A DNA stretch of 64,000 nt from Cordia subcordata (taxonomy: Eukaryota; Streptophyta; Magnoliopsida; Boraginales; Cordiaceae). This document shows, piece after piece, positions 10,237 through 23,459 of this stretch; within the stretch, counting starts at the first letter, position 1; every line of letters begins with the position of its first letter. The stretch spans positions 614,501 through 678,500 of the forward strand of contig JAPTOF010000006.1 of NCBI GenBank assembly GCA_028554755.1, written 5' to 3'. The notes beneath the pieces were generated by a model, which was not told the DNA's origin, ran no database searches, and saw nothing but the letters and a program-made list of their open reading frames with translations. The position numbers and the translations under genes were made by a program.

Positions 10237-12647
10237 ATGTCGATTGCCAGTGTCGCACTTAGTCCTGTTTATGAAGAGTATTGGAACTTCCCAGGTCATT
10301 TAGCGGGTAATAATGGTCCATGGTCGAATGACTCGATCTTGGTTTTCCTCACTGTTGGTGGGTCTGTGATTCCCATGCGTGTTCTCGAGTCTGATTCCAT
10401 TGCTTCTGTGAAGCTAAGAATCCAGACCTATAAAGGGTTTTTTGTTAAGAGGCAAAAACTTGTTTTCGATGGGAAAGAGTTGGCTCGGAACAATTCTCGT
10501 ATGCGGGACTATGGGGTTGCTGATGGAAATGTATTGCATTTGGTGGTTCGGCTCTCTGATCTTCAAGCCATTACTGTTCGGACTCTGTGTGGTAGGGAAT
10601 TTAAGTTTCATGTTGAGAGAAAGAGAAATGTGGGGTATGTGAAGGAGCAGATTGCTAGAAGGGGAAAGGGCCTTGTGGATCTTCAGGATCCGGAATTGAT
10701 CTGTGATGGTAAAGAGCTCGAAGATCAGAGACTCATAGATGATCTCTGCAAGAGTAATGATGCTGTAATTCACTTGCTTGCACGTAAGTCAGCAAAAGTA
10801 AGAGCTAAACCCATTGGAAAAGATTTTGAAGTGTCAATTGTTTCTCCGGAGGTGGATGAGAAGGATTCTTATGCAATAGCTGATGGAGAGTCTTGCAGAG
10901 AAGTTGTGGCCATAGTGCCTCTGCCTAAGAAATTCATTTTGGAACCCCTTGTAGTCAATCCTAAAGTTGTGTTATCACCAGTAATAAGGAAGCTGATTGA
11001 TACCACCTTTGATGGCTTAGAGAGGGGTAACCAACCAGTTAGGTCTTCTGAGGGTTCAGGGGGTGCTTATTTTATGCAAGATTTAGCTGGTCAGAGGTAC
11101 ATCTCTGTTTTTAAGCCAGTTGATGAGGAGCACATGGCTGTGAACAATCCACGGGGGCTGCCATTATCACTAGATGGTGAAGGGCTGAAGACGGGTACAC
11201 GAGTTGGGGAAGGAGCATTAAGAGAAGTTGCAGCATACATTTTGGACCATCCAAGGAATGGGCCACGTTCATTCCGTGGTGAGGAGATGGGTTTTGCCGG
11301 GGTTCCCCCTACTATTATGGTTAAGTGTCAGAATAGCAGATTTCGTTATTCAAGTGTGTCTGATGGTACTCCTGAGAATATTAAGATTGGGTCATTGCAG
11401 ATGTTCATGAAGAATTGTGGGAGTTGTGAGGACATGGGTCCTTCTGCTTTCCCAGTAGACGAGGTGCACAAGATCTCTGTTTTAGACATAAGGTTGGCAA
11501 ATGCTGATAGGCATGCTGGTAACATTCTGGTTCACAAGGACACTGAAGAAGATCAAATTGTGCTTATACCAATTGATCACGGTTATTGCTTGCCTGAAAA
11601 TGTAAGCCTCTTTCACCTTTCTCATCAATACGCACTAAGCACACCAATTAATAATTTGTTTCTGAAGTTTTTTATTTTGTTTATGCCTTCCACCTTACAT
11701 TTTGATTGCTGTTCTTTTGTTTTACTACTGTGGCTAGTATGTTATTGAAATTCAATAATTTCCAGAGTAATTACTGTAACTTATTTCTATCCTTTGATTA
11801 TTAAATTGAGGTGAATGTAGTAGTTCCCAAGTTCACGGAGTTTGTTGTTTGCCTAAACTATTTTGACTCGGCTAGAAGTAAATTCTTTTGGCACATGAGT
11901 TTCTTTTTCTTTTGCATCTAACTCGGTCAGTAAGATTTATGTCTGATTTGATTGTCACTCCCACGGTTATGCAAGGTTGCCTTGGATTCTACTTTACACT
12001 TCTGCATCTATAGCATGTTACGTGTGTCCTTTCAGGAAGAACCCTAATATGATTATATTTACTTTTCTTTTCTTCCTTGCCTGCCCTTTCCATACATGGC
12101 TTCTATTCGTTGAGCAAGACAGAATTACACAATCTGATGACTCTTTTCCAGTAAAAGGGGTTCTAAATTCCTTCACTTTATTCGGTTCAATATGTGTCTT
12201 TTAACCATGTTTCTCACTCCTTTCCCCTTTATTTTTCTCATTTTCCTCTTGATTCTGTAGTTTGTTGACTGCACTTTTGACTGGCTTTACTGGCCTCAAG
12301 CACGCAAGCCTTATTCGCCAGATACAATTTCCTACATAAACTCGCTTGACGCAGAGAAAGATGTTGAACTTCTGAAGATTAATGGGTGGGACCTTCCACT
12401 CGAGTGTGCACGCGTCCTTCGTGTTTCTTCCATGCTTTTGAAGAAAGGTGCAGCCAGGGGGCTTACACCTTTTGCAATTGGAAGCATCATGTGCCGGGAA
12501 ACCTTAAAGAAGGAATCTGTCATTGAGCAGATCATTAAAGATGCAGAGGATGCCATACTTCCTGGAACTAGTGAAGATGCATTCCTTGAATGTGTATCTC
12601 TGATAATGGATCGTCGCCTCGATGAACTCTATCCCCAAGTCTCTTGA
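10237..12647 (+). CDS. PI4KG4: Phosphatidylinositol 4-kinase gamma with tandem ubiquitin-like domains
   Basis: Two coding exons, 10237-11601 and 12261-12647, with donor GTAAGC and acceptor TTCTGTAG, give 583 residues. The first ATG of the frame (MSIASVALSP) is used; a GTG twelve bases upstream is ignored. Two ubiquitin-like domains occupy about residues 33-107 and 111-184. The PI3/PI4-kinase domain follows: glycine-rich segment GSGGAYF (273-279), lysine motif VFKP (Lys293), catalytic segment DIRLANADRHAGNILV (417-432, with Asp424) and the metal-binding IDHG (Asp447). The second exon supplies the C-terminal lobe. The layout and length fit the plant UbDK gamma 4/gamma 7 group. Members studied in Arabidopsis behaved as protein kinases that bind proteasome or ubiquitin-pathway partners rather than as efficient lipid kinases, so the enzymatic name is by homology. 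The intron opens in frame: retention would add 48 codons to a TGA at 11746-11748 and delete the C-lobe. Confidence 0.94.
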
Positions 12648-12876
12648 CTAGATCTATAGACACATCGGATGTGTTCGTATGTTCTGGACATGTTTCCTTG
12701 TGAATTGCTGATCGCTAGAGCTCTCTACATCACCTATTGGAATCTTGGGGTTCTATCTTTTGTACATTCTGATTAAACTCTTTAAATATCCCTATCTCAG
12801 TTTGTTTATATACATATATTCTGGCTTCTACCAATAATAGTGGATCAACACTGTAGATCATGATCAGAATACTAAC

Positions 12877-12980
12877 GTTGTGTTTGTTGTATGCTTATTT
12901 GAAATATTAAATCTGAAAAGTATATAAAATTATATGATTTTCAGATTTAAGATTTCAGTAAGCACATAACAAAAACAGCA
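12877..12980. mobile_element. Short palindromic MITE
   Basis: The sequence folds on itself. The left arm TTGTATGCTTATTTGAAAT and the right arm AGCACATAACAAAAACAGCA are imperfect inverted copies, with AAATCTGAAAAG and its complement in the middle. Related sequence occurs near 17885-17945 and 51830-51900. Confidence 0.5.
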
Positions 12981-13909
12981 TAAGTGGTACTGTTATGGCA
13001 TTTTTGTATATGCTTCTTTCGTACGACGGGGAGAAGGTCAGGTGAATGACAGAACCCAATGTTCTGATGAAGTCAGTTTATCATGGTTCACTTGAAGGCC
13101 CAGACTGTTGGGCCAAAGAAACCTTAAAAGGAGGCCCAAAGCAAAAGGGACAGAAATACACAAATATGCCAAAGCCCAAAAGCATCCAATCCACGAAAAA
13201 GAATTAAACCAGTAAAGTTTAAGTGGGATGTTAGCACATTGAATCCATTATAAGATGTCTCCTAGCAATCATTTTTGCAGTCCAATCATTTGTCCCTCAA
13301 CAAAGCTATGGGATTGGCTTTTTTTTTTTAAACGAAAAGTATTTTTTTACTGAAAAAAAATATTTTTTTGCAATAAATTTTGGTAAAAATTAAAATGTTG
13401 AGAAAAGCTCAAATTTAGTTCTTTTTAAAAACAAAATTTTTAACTTTTTAAAAAATATTTTTTTAAAAAAAATACTTTAAAAAAAATTAAATTCAGACGA
13501 CACTTAAGATCGCACATAAATGTGAAGACAAGAACCACTAAACCATAGTCCACAGCTGGCATGCACATTTTGCCTGCTCAAATTCATTGGTCATCCCCAC
13601 GCCTGCTGTCTAATTCTCTCTTATTATGGGATGATGGAAGGACCAATCAAGACTAATTAACTGTCAGAAAGAAAGAGACATGGGAGACATGAGGATTTGA
13701 CAACATAAAATGCCATCAATTTCAACAGCTTCAATGTTTGGCCTAATCCGAAAGAAAAAAAAAATCTTAGAAAATATGATAATTGTTTTCATTTGTGGGC
13801 ATAAGACTATAAAAAATCTTAGAAAATATGAAAAAATCTTATAAAAAAGTGACCATCGTTTAAAAATATTTGTTGATTGAAATTTTCTATAAAAAAAGTG
13901 ACTGTTGAC

Positions 13910-14019
13910 GAGCTCATGATTGAGACTGATTCAATGGTTGTCCTCAAATTAATTATTTTTTATCGAGCTCATGATTGAGACTGATTCGATGATTGTCCTC
14001 AAATTAATTATTTTTTATC
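13910..14019. repeat. Two-copy 55-bp tandem repeat
   Basis: Units 13910-13964 and 13965-14019 both begin GAGCTCATGATTGAGACTG and end in TTTTTTATC. They differ at about two positions. Confidence 0.92.
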
Positions 14020-14488
14020 ATAAAAGGGGTTTAAAATTAAGTATTTCAATAGAGAAGTTAATATGTGTAATCATTCATAAACGAACTATAGCCTTAACTT
14101 GTACATTGAATATTGGGTCATCGAAAATGTATTGGAACAACTTCAAAATCTTTTAGATAAAGGTAGGAGACGTGACCCACTTCAGAAGGCTTGATTGTTG
14201 TTTGCAAACGATTAGTCCTGGTTGAAATTGTCTAGAAATTTTAGCGTGCATTGCATTAATGTTTGTTTAGGCTTTGCTGTGATGGCCAGCAGACAATAGA
14301 CGCTGACTTATTGTTTGTCATTGAGTGAATCCCTACTTTTAACATCATGGGTCGACGACTTAGACTGCTAAATATGTTTCATTAGTTGACGCCACCGACG
14401 CTAATCCTCCAATCCTAGCACGGCCTCGTACTAATTCTTCACCTTTTTTCTTTTTATTTTCTATGGGAGGCCATAAGTCATTATGTAA

Positions 14489-14712
14489 AGGGCTCGTTTG
14501 AATTGGTTTTTTTAAAAATATTTTTTAATAATTTTTAAAAAATAATTTTTTTAAAAGTTAAAAATTTTGACTTTCAAAAAAAGTTGTATTTGAGTTTTTT
14601 TTTTTTAGAATTTCAATTTTTTTTAAATCAAATTAAATAGTTATTACAAATTTAATGTAACTTTAAAAAAAAAAAGTACTTTTTTCCTAAAAAAGCCAAT
14701 CTAAACAAGCCC
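14489..14712. mobile_element. Tourist-like MITE
   Basis: Ends are AGGGCTCGTTTGAATTGG and CCAATCTAAACAAGCCC, inverted, with TAA flanks on both sides. The interior is T- and A-tract rich. It belongs to the same family as the elements at 14766, 23219, 25183, 47132 and 49615. Confidence 0.68.
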
Positions 14713-14765
14713 TAAGAATTATTGCAAGTTTTATCTCTTTTGTTTTTCTTCAACAATACTTGTAA

Positions 14766-15008
14766 GGGTCTGTGTGGATTGGTTTTCTAATAAAAAAGTT
14801 TTTTTTTTTTTTTTGAAAAAAAATCATATTTTCTTTTGCAATAAGTGTTTGAATTACATTTCAAAAAAAGCTAAAACCCTTAATACAAAGCCATTTTCCA
14901 GAAGCTAAAAAAGTATCTTTGAAAGCCATTTCATAGAAACCAGAATTTTTAGTTTTTTCAAAAAGAATTTCTTTCAAAAAATTTAGAAAGAAACCAATTC
15001 AAACGAAT
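14766..15008. mobile_element. Tourist-like MITE
   Basis: The left end GGGTCTGTGTGGATTGG is preceded by TAA (14763-14765). The right end AACCAATTCAAACGAAT is followed by TAA (15009-15011). The right TIR has drifted more than the left. Confidence 0.62.
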
Positions 15009-15474
15009 TAAATTCCTCAGGTTCCGCTGTAAAAACTAATTGATTATCATGAGTAGTGGTCCAAGGTCTTACATGATAGACTTAATTCTTAAGATTTTTT
15101 CACATGGAATAAATACATGTTATAACAAGGATCAAAGTAGATGTGCACGTTGAGTATCTGGATCGGTGACGACTACGTCATTATGTCTAAATTTGTGTTT
15201 TTTCACCATAAATATTATATTATTTGATTAATGCAAAAATGATAATATATAGTTGCAAAAACCGTCCGGGGAATACAGGCTAATTAACCCAATACTTAAA
15301 TGGACTGCTTCATGAATCTTTAATTATCTTTGACAATTAAAACCTATACCATCACTTACTAACAATCACGGGAGCTAGTAAATACAAACTGGAAATCATA
15401 TATACGTGGAGCCCCTCCAGCTGTTGGAGTTCTCTTTATGAGTTCGTCACACAATAAGTAATTGCATAGTAATT

Positions 15475-16532
15475 TTAGCTTTGTAACCCCGCCAAGAAAG
15501 CCACCCCAGTAGAAGGTAACCAAGCTGAACCCATAATAAACTGCCCAACCGTGAACTTCAATGCATCTGTTCTTGACATAATGTGATATCCACGCCATTT
15601 CACACGCCTTGCAGTTCCAGCTCCTGGCCCCATATTCATGTACTCCCCATAGTAGAGTGTGTCAAGTGCAAATGATCCGCTCCACGGAAGCCAACCTTCC
15701 GGGCGAATGTGATCACCCATGTTCGATTGCATGTAAACTGTCCGGGAGTACATCTTCCAGGGACGGCCCAGATATGTCGGAAAGCTGCCTTTCGCCGCCT
15801 CGAGGTCGCTCGCGGCGGCAAGCTTACTCGTGTGGATTGATATGCCTGTGTTCTGATTAGGGTCCTTCCTGTTCTGAGCAGTGATGGTGTTCTTCTGGTT
15901 TGGCATTGGTTTCCTTGCGTAAATCGTGCAGCTTTGTATTACTACCGCTGCGTTTCCAAATATGAAATCAACTGTTCCGTAGATGTCGCATTCGCGGAAG
16001 AATTGACGATTTGAGTGCACGTAGAGCGTGTCTTGGTATCCGATAATGCTGCACCGGTAAACCACTCCGTGATCGGCACCAACACGAAGAGCTACGGCTT
16101 GGTGTTTTGCTGGTCCGGCATAGTTTTCAAATGTTATGTCCTTTGCAATGAAACCAGCACCAGTCGCCGCTGTAAAACAAGAAACCAAACTGTTAATAAA
16201 ATAAATTATCTTTCCGTAAATTTAAGCTTTTAAGTAAGGTGTTAACTCTAACACAAACATTAAATACCGTTTGCAAAGTATTTCTTTCTTTCTTTTTTTT
16301 GTTATAGATTCATGTAGGTCAAGAATCAGAACCTATTGCTAAGCTATGCTATTGTGTATTATGATGAAAGAGACCCTCGACCCACCTCCAATAATGTGGC
16401 CCTCTTGCGTATTTTAGCCAGGAAATGATGATAGACACATCACTATCCCTACATTCTTGAACTACAGCAAAAGATTAATGCTGTACGTACATGGGATGCA
16501 TTGCATTTTACGTGGCAACGTCAATTCGTACA

Positions 16533-16573
<41 letters not shown>

Positions 16574-18914
16574 TATGTATGTAATATATGACTGCTTACA
16601 ATATCGTACTTAATGCGAATATCCAAAACAGAACTTAGACACACAGCTGAACAAAACGCCAAAAAGAAGAAACTGCATGAGCATGCCAGAGTCGAGAGTG
16701 TTTCATTAATTCTAAATTTCTATACCTAACGTATTATTACGTATCGTAAGAATCCACGCATGTACAAACGTAACTTGAGTTTCATGGGACCTCACAAGAA
16801 ACAACACATGCCTTACGTGTTAGAATAACAGGCCACTTGTTTGTCCCACAACATGCATGACTATGCCCAGTGTTTCTCCTTTTGTTGTTCACCCAAAAAC
16901 CACCAAAAAGAGGCCACACAATTTCAAAAGTATAAATTAAAAGCAGGTTGAATATTTTTCTCATTACCTTGTAATTATATTACTGATATTAAAAAAGGTA
17001 ATTATTTACCGAAACTGGCAGTGTGAAATGTGGTCATCTTCTCGCCAACATTTTTGCCTCCGGTGATGATGGTCCTGCCTTTTCCTTCCCCAACAAACAT
17101 CACATTTGTCTTCTTTCTCCCCACTTTCAGATTATCCTCCTCGTACCTACAAAGAGTTTTAATTTGCAAGGTGTACTTATATGTTTTCGATTTTCTCCAG
17201 CTTAAAAAGAACCGTAATCCACGAAAGCATAAGATAAAAAGATGATTAATTTTTCTTTTTTGCGTTAAAGAACAAAAAAGAAAAAAATGGCACAGGGCAA
17301 AGTACTAGGACCAGGGTACACGTAAGAATAATAGCAAATAGATCTGTTGGCAGGAACAGATAAAACACACTGCCACCTTAAGTGGAAAGTTCCCCTGTCA
17401 GAGATGTCGTTTTCACCTCGGAATTACACGCAATGAAAAGTGGAAGTGGAACGAAAGAAATCCATTTTTTTCTTCACTTTCTTATTAACTTCAGTACTTC
17501 AAACTAAGTTACCTTCCTGCCCTTACGGAAACCTTTACCATATTTAACGTCAGAGTGATGATTGATTTCAAGTCAAAAACACAATTAGCTTAGTACGATA
17601 AAAGAAAAAGAAAAAGACGGGGGAAATATGATAACTGAATGACTCTCTGCCACGTAAGTATAAAAAATTGCAAGGCCTAGAAATGTCAATTCACCTCGAT
17701 AAAGAAAGCCATAAAAGTGACACAAAAGATCGTCTTTTTCAAAATTTTTTATCAACCGATTAACATATTTGAACGCCCGTGAAGTTACAACTTTTAGGAT
17801 AAAAAGTGAGTTGTTTATGTAATTGTAATAAAATTGACATAAAATAATTTAATAATAATAATAATCTTGCAAGTAGATTTTGTGTCTGTGTTTAAGCATA
17901 TAAAAATTATAGATTTAAAATTTTGGATAAACATATAACACATACAGTATTATTACGGATTGGAACTTACTTTCCAGCCTTAACAAAAATCACGATTCGC
18001 CGGTCACTGTGCTCCGGCACCTTCTTGATCGCCTCGGCAATGGTCTTGAACGTCCCGCTACCATCTTTCGACACGATTATGTCAGCCTGTTGCGTCGATA
18101 CATCGGCGGCCAATAATTTCCTGTCCTTGCTTGTTAACCACGTCGGAAAACCATCATCGTCCAACTCCACCGGCTCGTGATGATCGTCATCCGCCGTTAA
18201 TAACTTCCGATTGCTTATGGGAATTCCCGAAAAATCATTACCTCCGGCGGCGAAAATCGCGAGAGAATTGCTAACCAATTCCGACAAGTCTTTCAACGTG
18301 TTGAGCATTTGATCCTTCACGTTGCCGCTCGGAACTTCGCTTAGCCCTTCTTCACACGTGTCCTGATTGGTCAACGACGAGCTGAGCCACGTCAGCACGT
18401 CATGCGTGTTGGCGCCACCATAGATAGAGTTGAGTGATCGCGAGAGGAGGTCGATCGAATCGTCTAGAAGCTCGAGACAATCGTCGTAAGCAGACCTCGC
18501 ATGAGGGTCCATGGGAACGTTGTTGATCTCCGTCGCCACGTCGAAGGCCTTGCTGAAGCGAGACAGCGTCATGTTCACCGAAATCTGAACCAAGTCGCTG
18601 TCGGAAGCGGTCAACGCGCCCGGAAAGTCAACCAGCGAGTTGACGCAAAGAGACGGGTACAGAGTGTGGGAGCAAGTGTGGGTGATGGCTTGGCTGACGT
18701 GTTTGGCTTTGCTTGAGGCCTTGCGGCTGAGGGCCACCGCAAGGCCGGCCGAAATGCCGGCGACTATCAGGAGGATCAGGGCTCCCGGAATTAGGAGCCG
18801 TTTGAGTTTGAAACTTCGGGTCGGCTTTGATGACTTGGCAGGTTGTGATAGGCCAGGGAGGCTTCGTGTGGAGCCTCCATGAGGTTCAATTTCTCCAAGC
18901 CTACCATAGTCCAT
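15475..18914 (-). CDS. Pectinesterase/pectinesterase inhibitor (type-I pro-PME)
   Basis: Read on the minus strand, the exons are 18914-17971, 17146-17010 and 16169-15475. They join with GT-AG introns of phase 2 and phase 1 and give 591 residues. The start is the first in-frame ATG (MDYGRLGEIEPHGG). A basic stretch and hydrophobic segment (about 39-62) act as signal anchor. The PMEI-like pro-domain has the four conserved cysteines (81, 90, 146, 187). Two RKLL motifs (236-239, 265-268) are candidate Golgi subtilase processing sites. The mature PME domain follows with every hallmark: QAVAL (Gln384), GYQDTL (Gln406, Asp407), DFIFG (Asp428) and LGRPW (Arg496, Trp498). The spacing matches the catalytic residues known from carrot PME. 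The enzyme should remove methyl esters from cell-wall homogalacturonan. The family has many paralogues and I do not assign a number. Confidence 0.95.
16534..16565. repeat. (TA)n microsatellite in PME intron 2
   Basis: About 15 TA units followed by a short CA run lie inside the intron between the PME exons ending at 17010 and starting at 16169. Confidence 0.9.
17884..17946. mobile_element. Palindromic MITE fragment in PME intron 1
   Basis: The arms TGTGTTTAAGCATATAAAAA and ATAAACATATAACACATACA are imperfect inverted copies around a short AAATTTTGG centre. They resemble the element at 12877-12980. The placement is intronic. Confidence 0.35.
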
Positions 18915-19070
18915 TATGGTTCGGTCAGGCAGGTGCGGAGCTACAACGCATATAGAGAATCGAAGACGAAGAGAATTGAATAAAGTCCTTTTTTTTAGGA
19001 CTAAAAGTGTTAGTTTCAAAACTAAAGTAAGCGTGTTTTTCTGGTTAAAATGCTCTTTGATGAAAAGCTT

Positions 19071-19077
19071 AATTATA
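19071..19077 (-). promoter_or_regulatory. Candidate TATA box of the PME gene
   Basis: Read on the minus strand the motif is TATAATT in CTCTATAATTAAGC, about 155 bp upstream of the ATG at 18914. The distance and orientation fit, but the motif is common in such AT-rich DNA. Confidence 0.3.
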
Positions 19078-20799
19078 GAGTAGGGGAAGTGTGTAGCAGC
19101 TCCGGTCTAAAAAGGTAATGCTTTCCTGGCTTAAAATGATGATATTTTATTAACAAGTTGTTGGTTGAAGTGGTAATGACCTTAATCTCAAAAAGAATGC
19201 ATTCGAAAAGCAACAAGTGGAAGGATTTTTCTTTCATCACTCCTGGCTCGACAAGTATTAGTTTCAGGTTAATTTTATTATGCTCTAACTCAAAGCAAAG
19301 AGGAAAATAATATTACCTTTTCTTTATGGTAAAATTTTATTTGCGAAATTTCGAATCCTATTTTATATAGTAAGTAACATTTTCATAATATAAAATAATA
19401 ATAAACGGATGAAATATCACCTAAGAGATATCTAAAAGTGCTCCAATTTCCAAATAAATAAGAGCAAAATCTTTTTCCTTTTTGGACTTTTTTATAGGTT
19501 ACCTTTTCTCATCTCCACCATTCCTTGCATGGAAAATAGATTTTTTTTTTTTTTGGTGTACATATGAGAATTTAAGATTTAATTAATAAATAAATTAAGC
19601 CATACAAGAAGACTAGCATAAAGCATTGTCTTTTTCATTATTCTGGGGTTGGGTTTTTTCCTTTTTTCTTTTTTTTTTTTTTTTTTTGGTGGGAGAGGGA
19701 GGAGGAGAGCAGAAGAGTGTTGTTGGTGTGTGACGTTGACGTCAAGAGAAATAGCTGGCACCAAGTCAATAAGCACACAGTCCAGTATACAGTCCACTTG
19801 ACGACTGTAGATTGAGAAAGATGTGTGTCTGTGTGTGTTAGTGAGTGTAATGTTTAGAGTTCTTGTGTTTACTTGTTTGTCCCGATTATTATCTTTACTT
19901 GTTCATTGAGGTTGTGTGACTGAAAGACATGTAACCTAATATTATAATTTTTTTTAAAAAAAAAAACTAATCATAGTTTCAAAAGAAAATCGGATTATTC
20001 CGACTAGAATCGTCCTTGAATTCAGTGGGAATCTTTCTGTGGCGTGTTTCGAGATAGCTTTTGTTGCTTTCTTTTTCTTTCTTTCTTTCTTTTTATTTTT
20101 TTTGAAAAGGCAGCAATAAAGATGCTCTATTATATTATTTAACTATTTATTTCTCAAATACAACTAGTAGCTTATATTTAGTTTAGAATAATGTAATCAA
20201 CAACGGACAAACTTTAAACAAATAGCCCACAGTTGTTGGTGGGAGGAATTACATGCACAACTTATGATTTAGACCCTCATCCTTAACCACTACTGAAACT
20301 TGAAAATATGAAGGCAATATTCTTAAATTAGAACGTGGATATGTTTCTAATAATGTAACTATGACAAAGAGCGTAGTAAAAAATTCTGAGAGAGACAAAA
20401 AAGGTTATTCAGATTATGCCAGAATGAATGGAATTAGTTTGACCTCACACGTAGATTTTAAACTCTTTCTGCCGATAGATATTCCATTAAAGTAAAATGG
20501 ACTCTTTGTTTTCTTACCTCATAAGCATTATATTTTTTCAGCTCAAATGGCCTAGTATCTTTTTGGTTTAAAAAATAAAAATAAAAGAAGCAATGTTTTG
20601 CAGCTGGATTAAATCCTTTTCTTTTTATATTCTTTCCTTATCAGTCTATTCAAAATGAATAAAGCTGTCGAATGTCGCCCATGGAAAAGGAGTTTTACGG
20701 GCTCAATTTAGAATGAGATTCTTGTCCTCACTTTACTTTTCATATAGTTTGGTGTATATATATTCCTAACAAGTGATATATATAGTAGTGTTCTTGTAT

Positions 20800-20801
<2 letters not shown>

Positions 20802-20843
<42 letters not shown>

Positions 20844-20849
20844 CATACA
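20802..20849. repeat. (AT)n(CATA)n microsatellite
   Basis: About 19 AT units run into three or so CATA units. Confidence 0.88.
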
Positions 20850-21139
20850 AGTTATGAAGAGTTTTTTCTTTTCTTCAAGCACCTTGGTTCATTGCGGCAC
20901 AAAGATGACAATAATTTTTTCGATATTATAAGAGGATTTTATGAGAGGGCAAAGTATATTAAAAGTGCACTTATGAATAAACAAAAAGTGCGTACGTGAT
21001 CGCACCTTATAAAAGTGTTACTTTGTGAAGACATGGCCTTTTTATGTTGGAAAAAAAGGGAAAAGTGAAAAAGAAAATAACTTTTAAGGACAAAAAGAAG
21101 AGGAACTACCTTTGTGTCTTGTAACTGTAAAAGCTTTTA

Positions 21140-21316
21140 GGCTTATTTGAACTGATTTTTTTCAAAAATGTTTTTTAGTAACTTTAAAAGAAAATATTTT
21201 AAAAATTATATTTATAATTTTCACAGAGTTTCAACTTTTTTTTAAAATAAAATAAAATAGTTATTGTAACAACAAGAAGTATTTCTGCTCGCGAAAAAAC
21301 CAATTGAAACAGGCCG
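21140..21316. mobile_element. Degenerate Tourist-like MITE
   Basis: The left end GGCTTATTTGAACTGATT and the right end CCAATTGAAACAGGCC are inverted and match the family TIR with several changes. The target duplication is not clear (TTTTAG on the left, GTTTA on the right). Confidence 0.5.
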
Positions 21317-23218
21317 TTTATTATGCTTATGCATAGAGCATAAAAAAGACATCATTAACGGGAAGATCAAAGACCCCTGCTGCGAAAATTAAATCACCGA
21401 CAGTTTACATCCCCTTGATTATTATTATTTATTACGCAAGATCAACATCATGAATTTGTTGAAACAATTCAGAGTTTTACTGCTAATAACCTGATGGGCG
21501 GCGTTGATTGTGCCATGTTTTTGCACATTTCTTGATAATTAATATTAACAAAAAATGGTGGTCATAATTCTGCCTCAATTGTTGATGGCAGGAAAAGTGA
21601 AGGTGGTTGTGGCGCGTACAAATAATAAAGAAGAAATTGACCAATATATATATTCCCATATTAACTTCCATATCTACCAATCGAAATCAGATCAAACATA
21701 GTCTTTTTTTTTTTTTTTGTCAAAAGATCAACATAGTTGAAAAGCTCTAGTTACTCAACTTAAAAAAAAAAAAAAAAAAGGGAATCTCAGCTGCAACAAC
21801 CTTTGTTCTTTTACTTCTTTCAGAAATTATTTATCAACTGTGATTTCTGGATGGGCAGCATGACCCTCACGACTTAATTATGTATATACCACTTTTTGCC
21901 CACCTTTGATTATTTATGATGGAATCATCTGATAAATAATTTAGAAGATTTGGTTATATTACCTATTCGCCTCTCCGCTCTTCTTTTCTCTATATGATAA
22001 GCATTCGAGTATTTGAATTTGATATAACATTTAATACACAAATTTTTACAGTACATAGAGGATTCAAGAAGTAAAACAAAACATTAGTAAGTAAGGTATT
22101 TCCTTATAATAATGTTATGAAAATTTTCTTTCTTTCTTTCTCTCTTCTTTTTTTTTTTTTTATTTGAATGGAATGACGACCAAATTTTTATATTTTCAAA
22201 TCATGCGACAAAATAGCTAGAAAGCATTAAAAAGCCCTATATGTAAATAATTGCTTAGCATTTGCATGGATCATAATAGTTTGTGGTGTCGTATTATCAA
22301 CAGACAAATTTAGTTATCAGATTAGATACGAATTAATGTCATGTTGTAATTGACATGATACCAGACGATAGGTTGCTGCATGAGCATGCACCTATTGCCT
22401 AATGACTTCGTGGATATATTTCATCTCTTTAATTACCATGTCAATTAATTAATTAAGATACATATATATATATATATATAAGAATTTAATTAATTTGAAG
22501 ATGATCGATGCAAGCTTTTCATACTTTATTAATTAAGCAGATTAAATCAAGTGATTTAACTTGTTCCTTGGCTAATTATATATTCGTTCCTGTTAAGATA
22601 ATCCGTATATGTCTCAAAATTAATGAGGTTTAATTCAAATATGCACATATAAAAAATAATAATAAATGCAAAAAGGAGGATTGGAATAGATGACAAATTA
22701 AGGGGGACAAAGTTGATGCAAGATGGCTGCTGAACATTAAAATAAGCATGTGCGTTCCAAGGACACATGGCTGGTTACAACTAGCGCATTCCATTATAAG
22801 TGAGAGCTTTTTTCAGATAAATTTAATTTCTCCTATAATCTATGGTTCCAAATTAATTTAGATGATATGCTTCCTTCCACCCTCCAAAAGCCTTTCTTTT
22901 TCTTTTTAGAATGATGGGTACAATTTTTAAGAAGTTTTTTGGGTTTTGAGATAATTCGATTTAAGATAAATGCATCAAGCAAATTAGTCTAAGAAATACC
23001 ATAATCAATTATATTATTTATTTATTTTTTTTCAAATTCATCTTTAGAATAATGTATTTACTCATTGAATGGGCAACTACATCCTAATAATAGTTACCCG
23101 AAAGGATATGCTTTAAGAATTCATACGCATTATTGGTGACATAGCCTTCATTATATGCTTACGCCTACATCCAGGCATCCAGCTGGTGTACTCTTCTGCA
23201 CTTCTATAAATATGTTTA

Positions 23219-23459
23219 GGAGTCGTTTAGATTAATTTTTTTCAAAAGTATTTTTTTTATAAAATTTATAAAAAAGTATTTTTTTTTAAGTTAAAAATTC
23301 TAACTTTTAAAAACAACTGAAATTGATTTTTTTTAAAAAGAATTTTAGCTTTTTTTGAAACTTAATGCAAATACTTATTGCAAAAATATAAATATATATA
23401 CTTTTTCCAAACAAAAAGTGTTTTTTCACGAAAAAAAAAGCCAATCCAAATATAAGCCC
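23219..23459. mobile_element. Tourist-like MITE with TTA target duplication
   Basis: The left end GGAGTCGTTTAGATTAATTT is preceded by TTA (23216-23218). The right end GCCAATCCAAATATAAGCCC is followed by TTA (23460-23462). Length is 241 bp, with T- and A-tracts inside. Confidence 0.72.

Larger units (their letters stand above)
12648..15474. other. Intergenic region between PI4K gamma and PME
   Basis: The first 150-200 bp are likely the PI4K gamma 3' UTR. The remainder holds a palindromic MITE, a degenerate Tourist-like segment (about 13312-13500), a 55-bp tandem duplication and two Tourist-like MITEs. No gene was seen. The last 100 bp or so next to 15475 should be the 3' UTR of the minus-strand PME. 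Confidence 0.55.

Noticed and set aside
10414..10773. Antisense 119-codon frame in PI4K gamma exon 1
   Set aside because: A shadow of the coding strand; no motif or signals of its own.
18501..18882. Plus-strand frames opposite the PME exon 1
   Set aside because: GC-richer antisense shadows of a well-supported exon.
18915..19019. In-frame extension of the PME upstream of MDYGRLG
   Set aside because: The extension begins at a non-ATG codon, and the first ATG at 18914 gives the usual signal-anchor layout.
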